Assembly: GCF_012689525.1 (NCBI RefSeq)
Contig: NZ_CP051515.1
Span: forward strand, 1,302,001-1,366,000
Length of the DNA: 64,000 bases
Source: Paraburkholderia aromaticivorans
Lineage (GTDB): Bacteria > Pseudomonadota > Gammaproteobacteria > Burkholderiales > Burkholderiaceae
Direction: 5' to 3'
Below are positions 57,612 to 64,000 of this stretch, one piece after another. Positions within the stretch are counted from its first letter, which is position 1. Every line of letters begins with the position of its first letter. A program made the translations under genes and the position numbers. A model generated the notes under the pieces. It was not told the DNA's origin and ran no database searches. It saw nothing but the letters and a program-made list of their open reading frames with translations.

Positions 57612-58124
57612 ATGGATGAGGATAAAAAGCGCAACTGGGACGTCTGGCTTGCGGCGCTTGCACCAGTGATCACGGTTGCAGGCATTCTGGTCGGCGTCTG
57701 GCAATTTAACGCCGGGGAACGGAACCGCGTTGTTCTCGAAAACGAACTTCTGACGAAGAAAGATGAGATTGAATTTCATCGCAAGCTGTGGCTTGAAAAG
57801 CTGGACACATACCGATCTATCGTTACTCTCGCGGGGAAAATAGCTGCTGCTACAGATTCAGGCCATGTCGACCAGAAGAACTTCAACGTCTTGATCTCAC
57901 AGTTGGTAGCGGCCTACTGGGGGCAAAGTATTTTTGTAGAGGACAGTGATGTGGCCGACGCCTTGGGGGATTTTTATCGGGCGGCAGACTCTTATCGATC
58001 GGGTTGGTCGGGAACCGGTCAGTCCAAAGACAGCAAGCCGCTTAAGATCAAGGCCGACAGGCTGGCGCAGGCCTGCAAGGCATCAATAGCCCGGGATGCA
58101 CCTCCCGGCGGAGCCGGGAAATGA
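57612..58124 (+). CDS. One-pass membrane protein of unknown function
   Basis: A 170-residue protein with a single helix near the N-terminus (VWLAALAPVITVAGILVGVW, residues about 12-31) and a charged helical remainder (NELLTKKDEIEFHRKLWLEK). Similar short anchored proteins are common in bacteria without a function. By charge the bulk should be cytoplasmic. Its stop overlaps the caspase start (ATGA), so the two are coupled and probably act together. Confidence 0.75.
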   Translation: MDEDKKRNWDVWLAALAPVITVAGILVGVWQFNAGERNRVVLENELLTKKDEIEFHRKLWLEKLDTYRSIVTLAGKIAAATDSGHVDQKNFNVLISQLVAAYWGQSIFVEDSDVADALGDFYRAADSYRSGWSGTGQSKDSKPLKIKADRLAQACKASIARDAPPGGAGK

Positions 58125-59563
58125 TTCGTCGCATTGTGTTTTTTGCGATAGTGTTGACTGCGATGGTCATCCCCGGCGCAAGGCTCTGGGCCCAGCAGGC
58201 TTTCCAGGTGTTCTTTCTTGCGGCGGGGTCTTCCTACTATTTTCTGCCGGCAAAGGCTGGCGAGCACGGATTTGAGAACCTGACTGGGGCGAATTCAAGT
58301 GCACGACGCGTGTCACAGATACTTCTCCAGCACGGGGCGATGTCGGGCGTTACGTTGGTTTCGGCCCAGGGCCATTACCTCACGAAGGGGGACTTCTACG
58401 CCGCACTGCAGGCTGTCGCCGGCCAGATAAAAACCAGACGTCCGACGAAGCCTCTGCTGGTTGTGTACTTCGCTGGTCACGGTGTCTCCGAAGGCGTCGC
58501 GTGGAATCATTTTTCGGTCCCCGGCGATTTTATATATGGGAGTCCAATGGAGAGACTGGACATCGAAGAGCTTGCGAAGCACACCATTTATGCGAGTGAA
58601 CTGGTCGATACGCTCGAGTCGATGAAAATCCCATTCGTTCTGTTGCTTGACACCTGCTACGACGGAAAGGCGCGATCCTTCGAATCGCCGGTGCTGACCA
58701 GCCAGGCTTCACGGAGTCTCGCATCCGTGGCTGCGATCCTCCGGTTCCAGAACGAATTTCATGCTCCGAACCCTGTCATCTTTTCCGCCGAGCCAGGCAC
58801 GAGGGTGCCTCTGGCGCCTGACCCAGCGAGCCCTGAAACTGATTCGTTGGCCCCGATCGCGCGCCGGCTTTATCTGGTTGACCAGGAGATGAGGAAATCG
58901 AACAACAGGCTATCGGTTGCTGACTTTGTCTCCAGGATAACGTCCCCGGAACTGGATGCGCAAACACGCCCACCTGTGACACACGTGAGCGGACCGAACA
59001 GCAAAGACATTTTCCTCGGGAAGGCAGTCGTCGATGCAACGCGGAACCAGAATATTCGCCAGGCGACAGGAACAACAGGGGCAATCTGTTGCACGCCTGC
59101 CGCATCTGTCGCGTCTCAGGCGGGGTGGAAGCAGGACCACCGGATATGCGGCAGCCTGAAATTCGAAGGACCAACTGGCGAATTCATTAGCGGAGGCCAC
59201 AAGGTCGACATGTCCAGCTCTAATACCTGGATAAAAGTGAGCGAACCTGACACGCAGAGTATGGAAATCACATTCGACGGGAAAGATGGTTGGGAGCTCG
59301 ATATCGCGGCACCTATGCATGAAAAACTTGCGACAAAGACGTATCAGCGCGCTCAGAGGTATCCGTTTCAGGACGATGGCAGGCCCGGGCTTTCGCTTTC
59401 CGGTTCGAGCCACGCTTGCAATGAAGTTGAGGGTAAATTCACAGTCAACGAGTTGGACCGCGATTCAGCCGGGGAAATTGCGCGTTTGAATATCACTTTC
59501 CAGCAGCGCTGTGTGGGCACCCCGCAATTTCTTCAGGGCACTGTTCAGCTAGGCGTCCATTGA
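58121..59563 (+). CDS. Exported caspase-like protease with C-terminal beta domain
   Basis: Clan CD (peptidase C14) protease of 480 residues. A signal peptide occupies residues 1-25. The catalytic His is H120 (VYFAGHGVS) and the Cys is C179 (LLLDTCYDG). Residues about 335-480 form a separate beta-rich domain ending PFQDDGRPGLSLSGSS, then HACNEVEGKFTVNEL; I recall this pattern from uncharacterised secreted proteins but cannot confirm it here. Export of a caspase-like protein, next to an exported serine protease, is the notable feature. GC is lower than in the core chromosome. Confidence 0.85.
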   Translation: MIRRIVFFAIVLTAMVIPGARLWAQQAFQVFFLAAGSSYYFLPAKAGEHGFENLTGANSSARRVSQILLQHGAMSGVTLVSAQGHYLTKGDFYAALQAVAGQIKTRRPTKPLLVVYFAGHGVSEGVAWNHFSVPGDFIYGSPMERLDIEELAKHTIYASELVDTLESMKIPFVLLLDTCYDGKARSFESPVLTSQASRSLASVAAILRFQNEFHAPNPVIFSAEPGTRVPLAPDPASPETDSLAPIARRLYLVDQEMRKSNNRLSVADFVSRITSPELDAQTRPPVTHVSGPNSKDIFLGKAVVDATRNQNIRQATGTTGAICCTPAASVASQAGWKQDHRICGSLKFEGPTGEFISGGHKVDMSSSNTWIKVSEPDTQSMEITFDGKDGWELDIAAPMHEKLATKTYQRAQRYPFQDDGRPGLSLSGSSHACNEVEGKFTVNELDRDSAGEIARLNITFQQRCVGTPQFLQGTVQLGVH

Positions 59564-59820
59564 TAGGGGGGCGTGCGGAAGTCGCAGTGACCTCAAGACA
59601 AGTTACCTTTGAACCGCCGCATTCGCACTTTCGAGCGTGTAGCGTATTAGCGGGCGAGGGGTTAGCTGGGGGGGATAGACGGCTACGTGGAAGTCGGCAT
59701 ACGACGCGCGCCCATTTCTCGCCTCCAGTAGCGCGGGCATACGTCGATAGGACCTGGTACATCCTCATAACAGTGGCGCTATTCCTCCAATCCGGACCTG
59801 CCGATGTCTGGAAGTTGCCG

Positions 59821-60042
59821 CTAGGCTGAATGTAGAATCGGCGGAGATGACTGAGGTACCGATTCATTCAGTGCTTTAACGCCGCACTCGGACAGCTCGC
59901 GCACAGACTCTTTGAGGTAGATGCCAATCTCGTCAACTTCGTCACGTTGCTCAATCGGGAATTGCGTTCCTTGTGTTGGCCGTCTCCTGCGGAATGTCTC
60001 ATAGGCCTGCTCGAGTCGCTGACGACCTGCGCCAAACCGGTT
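59821..60042 (-). pseudogene. In-frame 3-prime remainder of the 60043-60879 gene beyond a TGA
   Basis: After the TGA at 60043-60045 the same frame stays open for 73 codons to a TAG at 59821 (RFGAGRQRLEQAYETFRRR, then EQRDEVDEIGIYLKESVRE). The downstream paralog continues at this point with Trp (TGG) and a similar tail (GKKRLEEAELLEQQARRD). With the remainder included the protein would be 352 residues against 364 for the paralog. The stretch therefore looks like real coding sequence cut off by a nonsense codon, or read through. Confidence 0.75.
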
Positions 60043-60879
60043 TCACGGGTATTCGACAAACAACGCTCCGTTGTTGAAAAGATAGAGCACGGCAACCCGG
60101 CTTCTGACGTCATCGAGATATCCAACGCTCGATGTGATTGGTAGGCGCAAAAGCCCATCCGAAAACGTTTCCGTCAAACGGCTTGTTCTCGGGCCTTGCT
60201 CTACGACTGTCCTCGCGTTGTCCGACACGAGCGATAGTGGGTCGTTCTCCCATCCGTCCAGGCCGGTGAAAATTAGGACCTTTCGCTCGCAGCATGCGTC
60301 TCCGATGATTGGGCGCAACAAATCCGTGTCAGCATAGTAGCGGTCTCCGGCATGCCATCGCAAAGAAAGCAGCCGAGTTAGCACTTCGTTGTCTGACGCC
60401 TTGATGAAGGCGTGCGGCAGAGCTCGCTTTTCACCAGCCGCGAGAATTGCCTTCGGCTGCAGATACCATCGTGTCATGAGTGTCTGCACCGCTTGTGCAA
60501 GACCGTAGTGGATGTACGCATCCCGAAGAAATTCGGGATAGTCATCGCATAGTTCAGAAAACTGCATGGAATATTCGGGGCTCGGTTTCAGCTCGGGGAT
60601 ACTTACTTCAAATATGCGGTGAACCCACTCGGCGGCGCAGCGCATTTTCGCAAGATGTCTGGAGAGCAGCTCGCGTATGTCCGAAAGGCCGGCACGTGAA
60701 TTCAGGATGTTGGCCTTGTCAGGGTGGTCCTCGCGGAGCCAAACTTCCAGAGCGGTTGCATCAATGTTCTGCCAGAACTCAACGTTGTTATCCTGATGCA
60801 GCTCAAGCAGCGCCTTCGCGTTCTCAAAGAGCTTCAATACGTCGTCTCGCGGTACAAGGGAGTCGGTGTGGTTGAACAT
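60043..60879 (-). CDS. Shared-module protein A (paralog of the next gene), ends at a TGA
   Basis: A 278-residue soluble protein of unknown family. It aligns with the gene at 60928-62022 over most of its length: VEFWQNIDATALEVWL (33-48) with VEYYEHLDVEVIGQWV; LAKMRCAAEWVHR with YCAVMHCASGYANR; and a C-terminal module, GLLRLPITSS and AVLYLFNNGALFVEYP, with GALRIPIVAN and AVAYVFPQHALFVEYP. It stops at a TGA directly after VEYP, where the paralog has Trp301. It is the last gene of the methyltransferase operon, 48 bases after the paralog. Confidence 0.8.
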   Translation of the reverse strand: MFNHTDSLVPRDDVLKLFENAKALLELHQDNNVEFWQNIDATALEVWLREDHPDKANILNSRAGLSDIRELLSRHLAKMRCAAEWVHRIFEVSIPELKPSPEYSMQFSELCDDYPEFLRDAYIHYGLAQAVQTLMTRWYLQPKAILAAGEKRALPHAFIKASDNEVLTRLLSLRWHAGDRYYADTDLLRPIIGDACCERKVLIFTGLDGWENDPLSLVSDNARTVVEQGPRTSRLTETFSDGLLRLPITSSVGYLDDVRSRVAVLYLFNNGALFVEYP

Positions 60880-60927
60880 GATGTCAGATATCAGTTGGTG
60901 TAAGTGGTGAGTGGTTCATGCCCTGAT

Positions 60928-62022
60928 TCAGAACGGGATGTCGTCCATCCAGACATCCAAACTTGGTTTGCCGACCGCAAGACCGGCGATTCGGTTGACC
61001 ATGAATCGACACGGCAGGATGCCATCCAATGTGGCAGACACGAGGGCAGGGTCCCTACGTGCTTGTTGCTCGAGCAGTTCCGCCTCTTCCAGTCGCTTTT
61101 TTCCTAACGTCATCTGACTCCATGGATATTCGACGAAGAGCGCATGCTGTGGAAACACATAAGCCACTGCGAGATGACTGCGCACCTTCTTGAGCAGATT
61201 GCGATTCGCAACAATAGGGATGCGTAGCGCTCCACCTGCAAATGCCTCACATGCGACTGGATTCCCGTCAGTGTCTATGCGGAGGATGAGCCTCGAATCG
61301 GCGCGCTGCGTGAGTGCGGAAACGTCCAGGTCGCTGCATTTCTCGCAGGGAATTACTAGCACGAACTGCTCGTCGGTAAGTTCTCGAATTTGGTCGGGAA
61401 GCGCTTCATATGACACACGGTTGTATGTGCCGAAATGCAGTGGCGTCTCGGTTGGCTGAAAAAGGTCCGGCCAATCAGCAGGGCTGATTCGTGAATGTTG
61501 CGCTTGACGGGCGCTATCATGTTTGCGCACCCGAGTTTGATGCCTTCGGCGTTCAATAAGCGTCTGCGCAGCCTTGGATAAGCCAGGATATTTGAGGCAA
61601 TCAATTGCGAGCTGGCGGTCTGAAGAAGATAGCGTCTCCAGCCCAGCCTCATCGTTCAGGAAGCGAACGCTGGAATCGTATGAGCGATTTGCATATCCTG
61701 ACGCGCAGTGCATCACGGCGCAGTAATGCATCAGTATCTCGCGAACCAGAGACACATTCTTAGAGTGGTAAGGTTCAGGGTTGTCCCAACCTGTGCCGAA
61801 GACCCATTGACCTATCACTTCTACGTCAAGATGCTCGTAGTACTCGACAGTTCCGTCGTCGTGAATATCGATAAGTCGAGCAGAGTCAGCGAGCATCGCT
61901 TTCAGGTCACGTGACGGATAATCTGAGCAAAAGTCGTCGAGTGCCCGCATCGCGTCGTCGGTGTAACGATAGCGATACGATTCGCCATCGTCGTTGCTTG
62001 TTTCAATAGTTTGTGATTGCAT
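60928..62022 (-). CDS. Shared-module protein B
   Basis: A 364-residue soluble protein that I do not recognise. The N-terminal part (about 50-115) is helical, the centre is rich in basic residues (ERRRHQTRVRKHDSARQAQH), and the C-terminal module at about 218-300 consists of predicted strands: EQFVLVIPCEKCSDLDVSAL, SRLILRID, GGALRIPI, HLAVAYVF and ALFVEYP. A helical tail follows. It shares the whole architecture with protein A and the C-terminal module with protein C. No nuclease or ATPase motif is visible. Part of the operon led by the cytosine methyltransferase. Confidence 0.8.
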   Translation of the reverse strand: MQSQTIETSNDDGESYRYRYTDDAMRALDDFCSDYPSRDLKAMLADSARLIDIHDDGTVEYYEHLDVEVIGQWVFGTGWDNPEPYHSKNVSLVREILMHYCAVMHCASGYANRSYDSSVRFLNDEAGLETLSSSDRQLAIDCLKYPGLSKAAQTLIERRRHQTRVRKHDSARQAQHSRISPADWPDLFQPTETPLHFGTYNRVSYEALPDQIRELTDEQFVLVIPCEKCSDLDVSALTQRADSRLILRIDTDGNPVACEAFAGGALRIPIVANRNLLKKVRSHLAVAYVFPQHALFVEYPWSQMTLGKKRLEEAELLEQQARRDPALVSATLDGILPCRFMVNRIAGLAVGKPSLDVWMDDIPF

Positions 62023-62071
62023 CGTGATGCTGGATTTGAGTTGTTCGGTATTTGTCGTGTAGAACGCGTTT

Positions 62072-62454
62072 TTAGCTCAGAGACTGACGATTGAACACGA
62101 CTCCTTGAACGGTCTCGTCAACTCGGCGTATGTCTGTGCGGTAGTGATTCAGCTTCATCCGGCCAAGCACGGCGGCGCGTCGTGCTTCGACGTACGTGCA
62201 CAGACGCGACCACTGCGCCGGCTCAGCCTTCGGTCCCAGCAATGTGGCTCGCAACCCGTCATCCCTGACCTGTCCAGCGCCGAACATCGCGAGGTCGGGG
62301 ACCCGGAACAGATGGGAAGCGGCACATGTGAGATCCGTCTGCTTGAGTCTAAGGAAGAAGTTGCCAGCTTTGGCGGGGCGAGATGGTCGACGTCGGGAAC
62401 GACCCGTTTAATCTTGCTGCTCCCTTCGATTGATAGTCCGATTGTCCAGAACAT
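62072..62454 (-). pseudogene. Small gene split by a frameshift, between proteins C and B
   Basis: Translation from the ATG at 62454 reads MFWTIGLSIEGSSKIKR and VVPDVDHLAPPK, with good codon bias to about 62370. The coding signal then moves to the -1 frame (NFFLRLKQTDLTCAASHLF, then MFGAGQVRDDGLRA) down to a stop at 62072. Together they give one protein of about 127 residues. The switch lies near CCAAAG, where A-AAG slippage is possible, but mutation or a sequence error is simpler. An in-frame ATG at 62287 could start a 71-residue fragment. No family is recognised. Confidence 0.6.
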
Positions 62455-62974
62455 GTACTCCCTGGTCTTCGGAATTGCTTGTGCGTCTCGCCTCTAGCTC
62501 CGCGAATGTCGGATGATTTTTAGACTGCGCGGTCAGGTCACAGATGCAGAGGTCTTCGTAAAGCTCCGGTGTAACGGGGATAGTCTCTAAAATCTTTGAG
62601 TCGTCAAACAGGTAGATGACGAGAAGTCTGCCAAGTTCTTGGTGTGGCCGAGCGTAAATCGGATGGAATGGTAGTGAGATTTTCCCATCACGAAGCGCCA
62701 GATTGGCTTGGCGTAAGTCGTCAGGTCGAGTCATGACGACAGCGCCGTATCTGGCGTTGCTCGCGGGAAATTCGGCTGCCTTTCTCCCGGGCACCGCCAC
62801 GATAACGCAGCGCTCGTTCTGCAGGAGGTCCTCCGCTAGCAGAACGTCCTCCGCAAGGGCGTTAAACGAACACGGGTGATTGACCTCCGAAACATACTCT
62901 TGGATGAGCCACATCAGTTTCTGGTCAAGGTCGGCGTCGGACAGTTCTTTCTGGTTAACTCGCATTGTTTTCAT
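62408..62974 (-). CDS. Shared-module protein C (short form)
   Basis: A 188-residue soluble protein of unknown family. It lacks the N-terminal half of proteins A and B but retains the C-terminal module at about 53-135: NERCVIVAVPGRKAAEF, DGKISLPFHPI and LLVIYLFDDSKILETIP correspond to the strands ending GLLRLPI and AVLYLFNNGALFVEYP. It begins 23 bases after the methyltransferase stop and its end overlaps the next small gene, so it belongs to the same transcript. Confidence 0.78.
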   Translation of the reverse strand: MKTMRVNQKELSDADLDQKLMWLIQEYVSEVNHPCSFNALAEDVLLAEDLLQNERCVIVAVPGRKAAEFPASNARYGAVVMTRPDDLRQANLALRDGKISLPFHPIYARPHQELGRLLVIYLFDDSKILETIPVTPELYEDLCICDLTAQSKNHPTFAELEARRTSNSEDQGVHVLDNRTINRREQQD

Positions 62975-62997
62975 CGTGTGTCTCGTTTGGAAAAAAG

Positions 62998-64000
62998 TTA
63001 AGCGTTGCCAGCGTGGTGCTGGTTGTTGAGGTGAGTTTTGTACAGAGCTTCGCCGATACGACGGACAAGTGGCACGACTAAGGCGTTACCCATGAGCATC
63101 GCTCGCGTGGTGTCGGATACTCCGGTATGAGATGTAAATCCACGAGGAAATCCATTCAGCGCTTCGAGTTCCTCGGGCACGAGGCGTCGAAGCCAACCAG
63201 TGGTCTCGCGGATTGCATGTTTTGTCCGCGTCGCGGTGGTCCCGCCTTCGGACGTGATGATTGTTCTTGATGGGCGGTCTAGCGGGTCGGGGAATGCCAT
63301 CGCCCCTTCGGAATAGGTGTAAGTAAAGCCGTTCACGGTTCGGGGAATGCGCTTCGCTTCTTTGGCAGCGCGCCACTTTTCTTCATCTTCTGACTTGATG
63401 TAGAACGCTGTGGGGACTGCACCCGTCTTACTCACGATGTCTGCGAGCGTCAGCGGATGAGCGTGCCCTGTGAATTCGCTGAAATCATCAATGTCGGCTG
63501 CGTCGACGGTGAACGTTCTCACGGCGCCGTTAAGCATCAATCCGCAGTTGGCGAACCTCGACTTTCCATTCGAGAGAGGCTGATAATGAAACTGCTCGTC
63601 GAACGGGTCCGAGCGCAGGCTCAGGGCAGGTGCCGCGCCATCCAGCGGGTTCCGGGCGATGCAGGGCAGCGCTGCGTTAAGGACCGTGTGCGTGAGCCAT
63701 CCCGAGGCGTCAGATGCGAGACCTTCGCCTTGCATCTTCTGGTAGGTCTCGGTGGACTTGTGATAAGCGACGATGAACACGCGCCGGCGACGCTGACCGT
63801 TCCCGTATTCGGCTGCATTGATGGTGCGCCACTCGACGGCATACCCAAGGGAATGCAGTGTAGAGAGGATGACAGAAAAATCTCGGCCTCGGCACGAAGC
63901 GGGACTTGAAAGTAGGCGGTCGACATTTTCAAGAATCAAATACTTGATTGGCTCCGCGTCGTGTACGCGCTGCTGGAGCAGTTTCGCGATTGCCCACCAC
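62998..64000 (-). CDS. DNA (cytosine-5)-methyltransferase, cut by the window end
   Basis: C-terminal 333 residues of a Dcm/M.HhaI-type enzyme that methylates cytosine C5 in a short DNA target. Visible motifs are VI (LILENVDRLL), VIII (NGQRRRRVFIVAY), IX (LDRPSRTIITSEGG) and X (MGNALVVPLVRRIGEAL). The target-recognition region lies between VIII and IX, about 130 residues. Motif IV with the catalytic Cys should lie beyond base 64000, since the frame runs open to the edge (reading KYLILENV). It is the upstream gene of the operon with proteins C, B and A; no restriction endonuclease is recognisable. Confidence 0.92.
   Translation of the reverse strand, partial: WWAIAKLLQQRVHDAEPIKYLILENVDRLLSSPASCRGRDFSVILSTLHSLGYAVEWRTINAAEYGNGQRRRRVFIVAYHKSTETYQKMQGEGLASDASGWLTHTVLNAALPCIARNPLDGAAPALSLRSDPFDEQFHYQPLSNGKSRFANCGLMLNGAVRTFTVDAADIDDFSEFTGHAHPLTLADIVSKTGAVPTAFYIKSEDEEKWRAAKEAKRIPRTVNGFTYTYSEGAMAFPDPLDRPSRTIITSEGGTTATRTKHAIRETTGWLRRLVPEELEALNGFPRGFTSHTGVSDTTRAMLMGNALVVPLVRRIGEALYKTHLNNQHHAGNA

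Noticed and set aside
59560..59829. 89-codon plus-strand frame after the caspase
   Set aside because: It begins inside the caspase end without a ribosome site and overlaps the tail of protein A antisense; codon use is random-like.
60043..60045. Selenocysteine insertion at the TGA of protein A
   Set aside because: The paralog has Trp, not Cys, at this position, and no suitable hairpin directly after the TGA was evident; mutation, error or ordinary readthrough fits better.
62072..62974. Stop-codon readthrough joining protein C to the small gene behind it
   Set aside because: The frame after the TAA at 62408 is indeed the same, but the first 14 codons there have poor bias, while the overlapping frame from ATG 62454 looks coding; a frameshift explains the pattern better.
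55581..64000. Complete prophage
   Set aside because: A CHAP-like fragment and a DNA methyltransferase are present, but no integrase, capsid, tail or terminase gene is seen in the 8.4 kb available.

Overview
The window is high-GC chromosomal DNA from a Burkholderiaceae bacterium, most like Paraburkholderia or Burkholderia. Pointers are the GC-rich third codon positions, a second 90-residue IF-1, DUF1488 and DUF4148 proteins, a NasS-NasT nitrate pair, an AzgA-type purine permease, and an FNR/universal-stress-protein block resembling the low-oxygen-activated (lxa) locus known from B. cenocepacia. This placement is inferred from gene content, not from a search.

Layout. 1-6.3 kb: a ferric/phosphonate-type ABC importer divergent from an OmpR/histidine-kinase pair that probably regulates it. 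6.3-14.8 kb: NasST, a CynX/NimT-type MFS exporter with a palindromic operator, a truncated TetR gene, DinB, a CoA-acylating semialdehyde dehydrogenase, YciH, a zinc alcohol dehydrogenase and a GntR regulator. 14.8-28.9 kb: mostly housekeeping and regulatory genes (IF-1, YheO-like regulator, acyltransferase, ferredoxin, AcoR-like sigma54 activator, cytochrome b561, purine permease, YaiI, slipin/NfeD, AraC). 29.2-36.6 kb: a co-directional valine/isobutyryl-CoA catabolic operon (acyl-CoA dehydrogenase, acyl-CoA synthetase, mmsA, mmsB, enoyl-CoA hydratase, 3-hydroxyisobutyryl-CoA hydrolase). 37-39 kb: two CsbD proteins and an AI-2E-type permease. 39.35-40.18 kb: an IS6-family element that has destroyed an MFS gene.

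40.2-54.1 kb is an oxygen-limitation block: a cytochrome c, DUF1488, an alcohol dehydrogenase, a true [4Fe-4S] FNR preceded by a receiver protein with a Glu in place of the phospho-Asp, a PAS histidine kinase/LuxR pair, three universal stress proteins, a flavodoxin, an NRAMP relative, oleate hydratase and ChrA. Three promoters here carry TTGA-N6-TCAA FNR boxes with a -10-like hexamer at the same class II spacing, so FNR probably controls the block.

At about 55.58 kb two gene fragments meet head to head and the character of the DNA changes: GC and codon bias fall, and almost every gene is unfamiliar. This accessory region runs to the window end. It holds (a) a rightward operon of exported proteins: a trypsin-like protease, a small secreted protein, a one-pass membrane protein and a caspase-like protease with a C-terminal beta domain; and (b) a leftward operon of a C5-cytosine DNA methyltransferase (cut by the window end) followed by three proteins sharing a previously unfamiliar module. 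Two genes of the second operon are interrupted, one by a TGA exactly where its paralog has Trp and one by a frameshift. These two operons are the best candidates for undescribed systems in the window.
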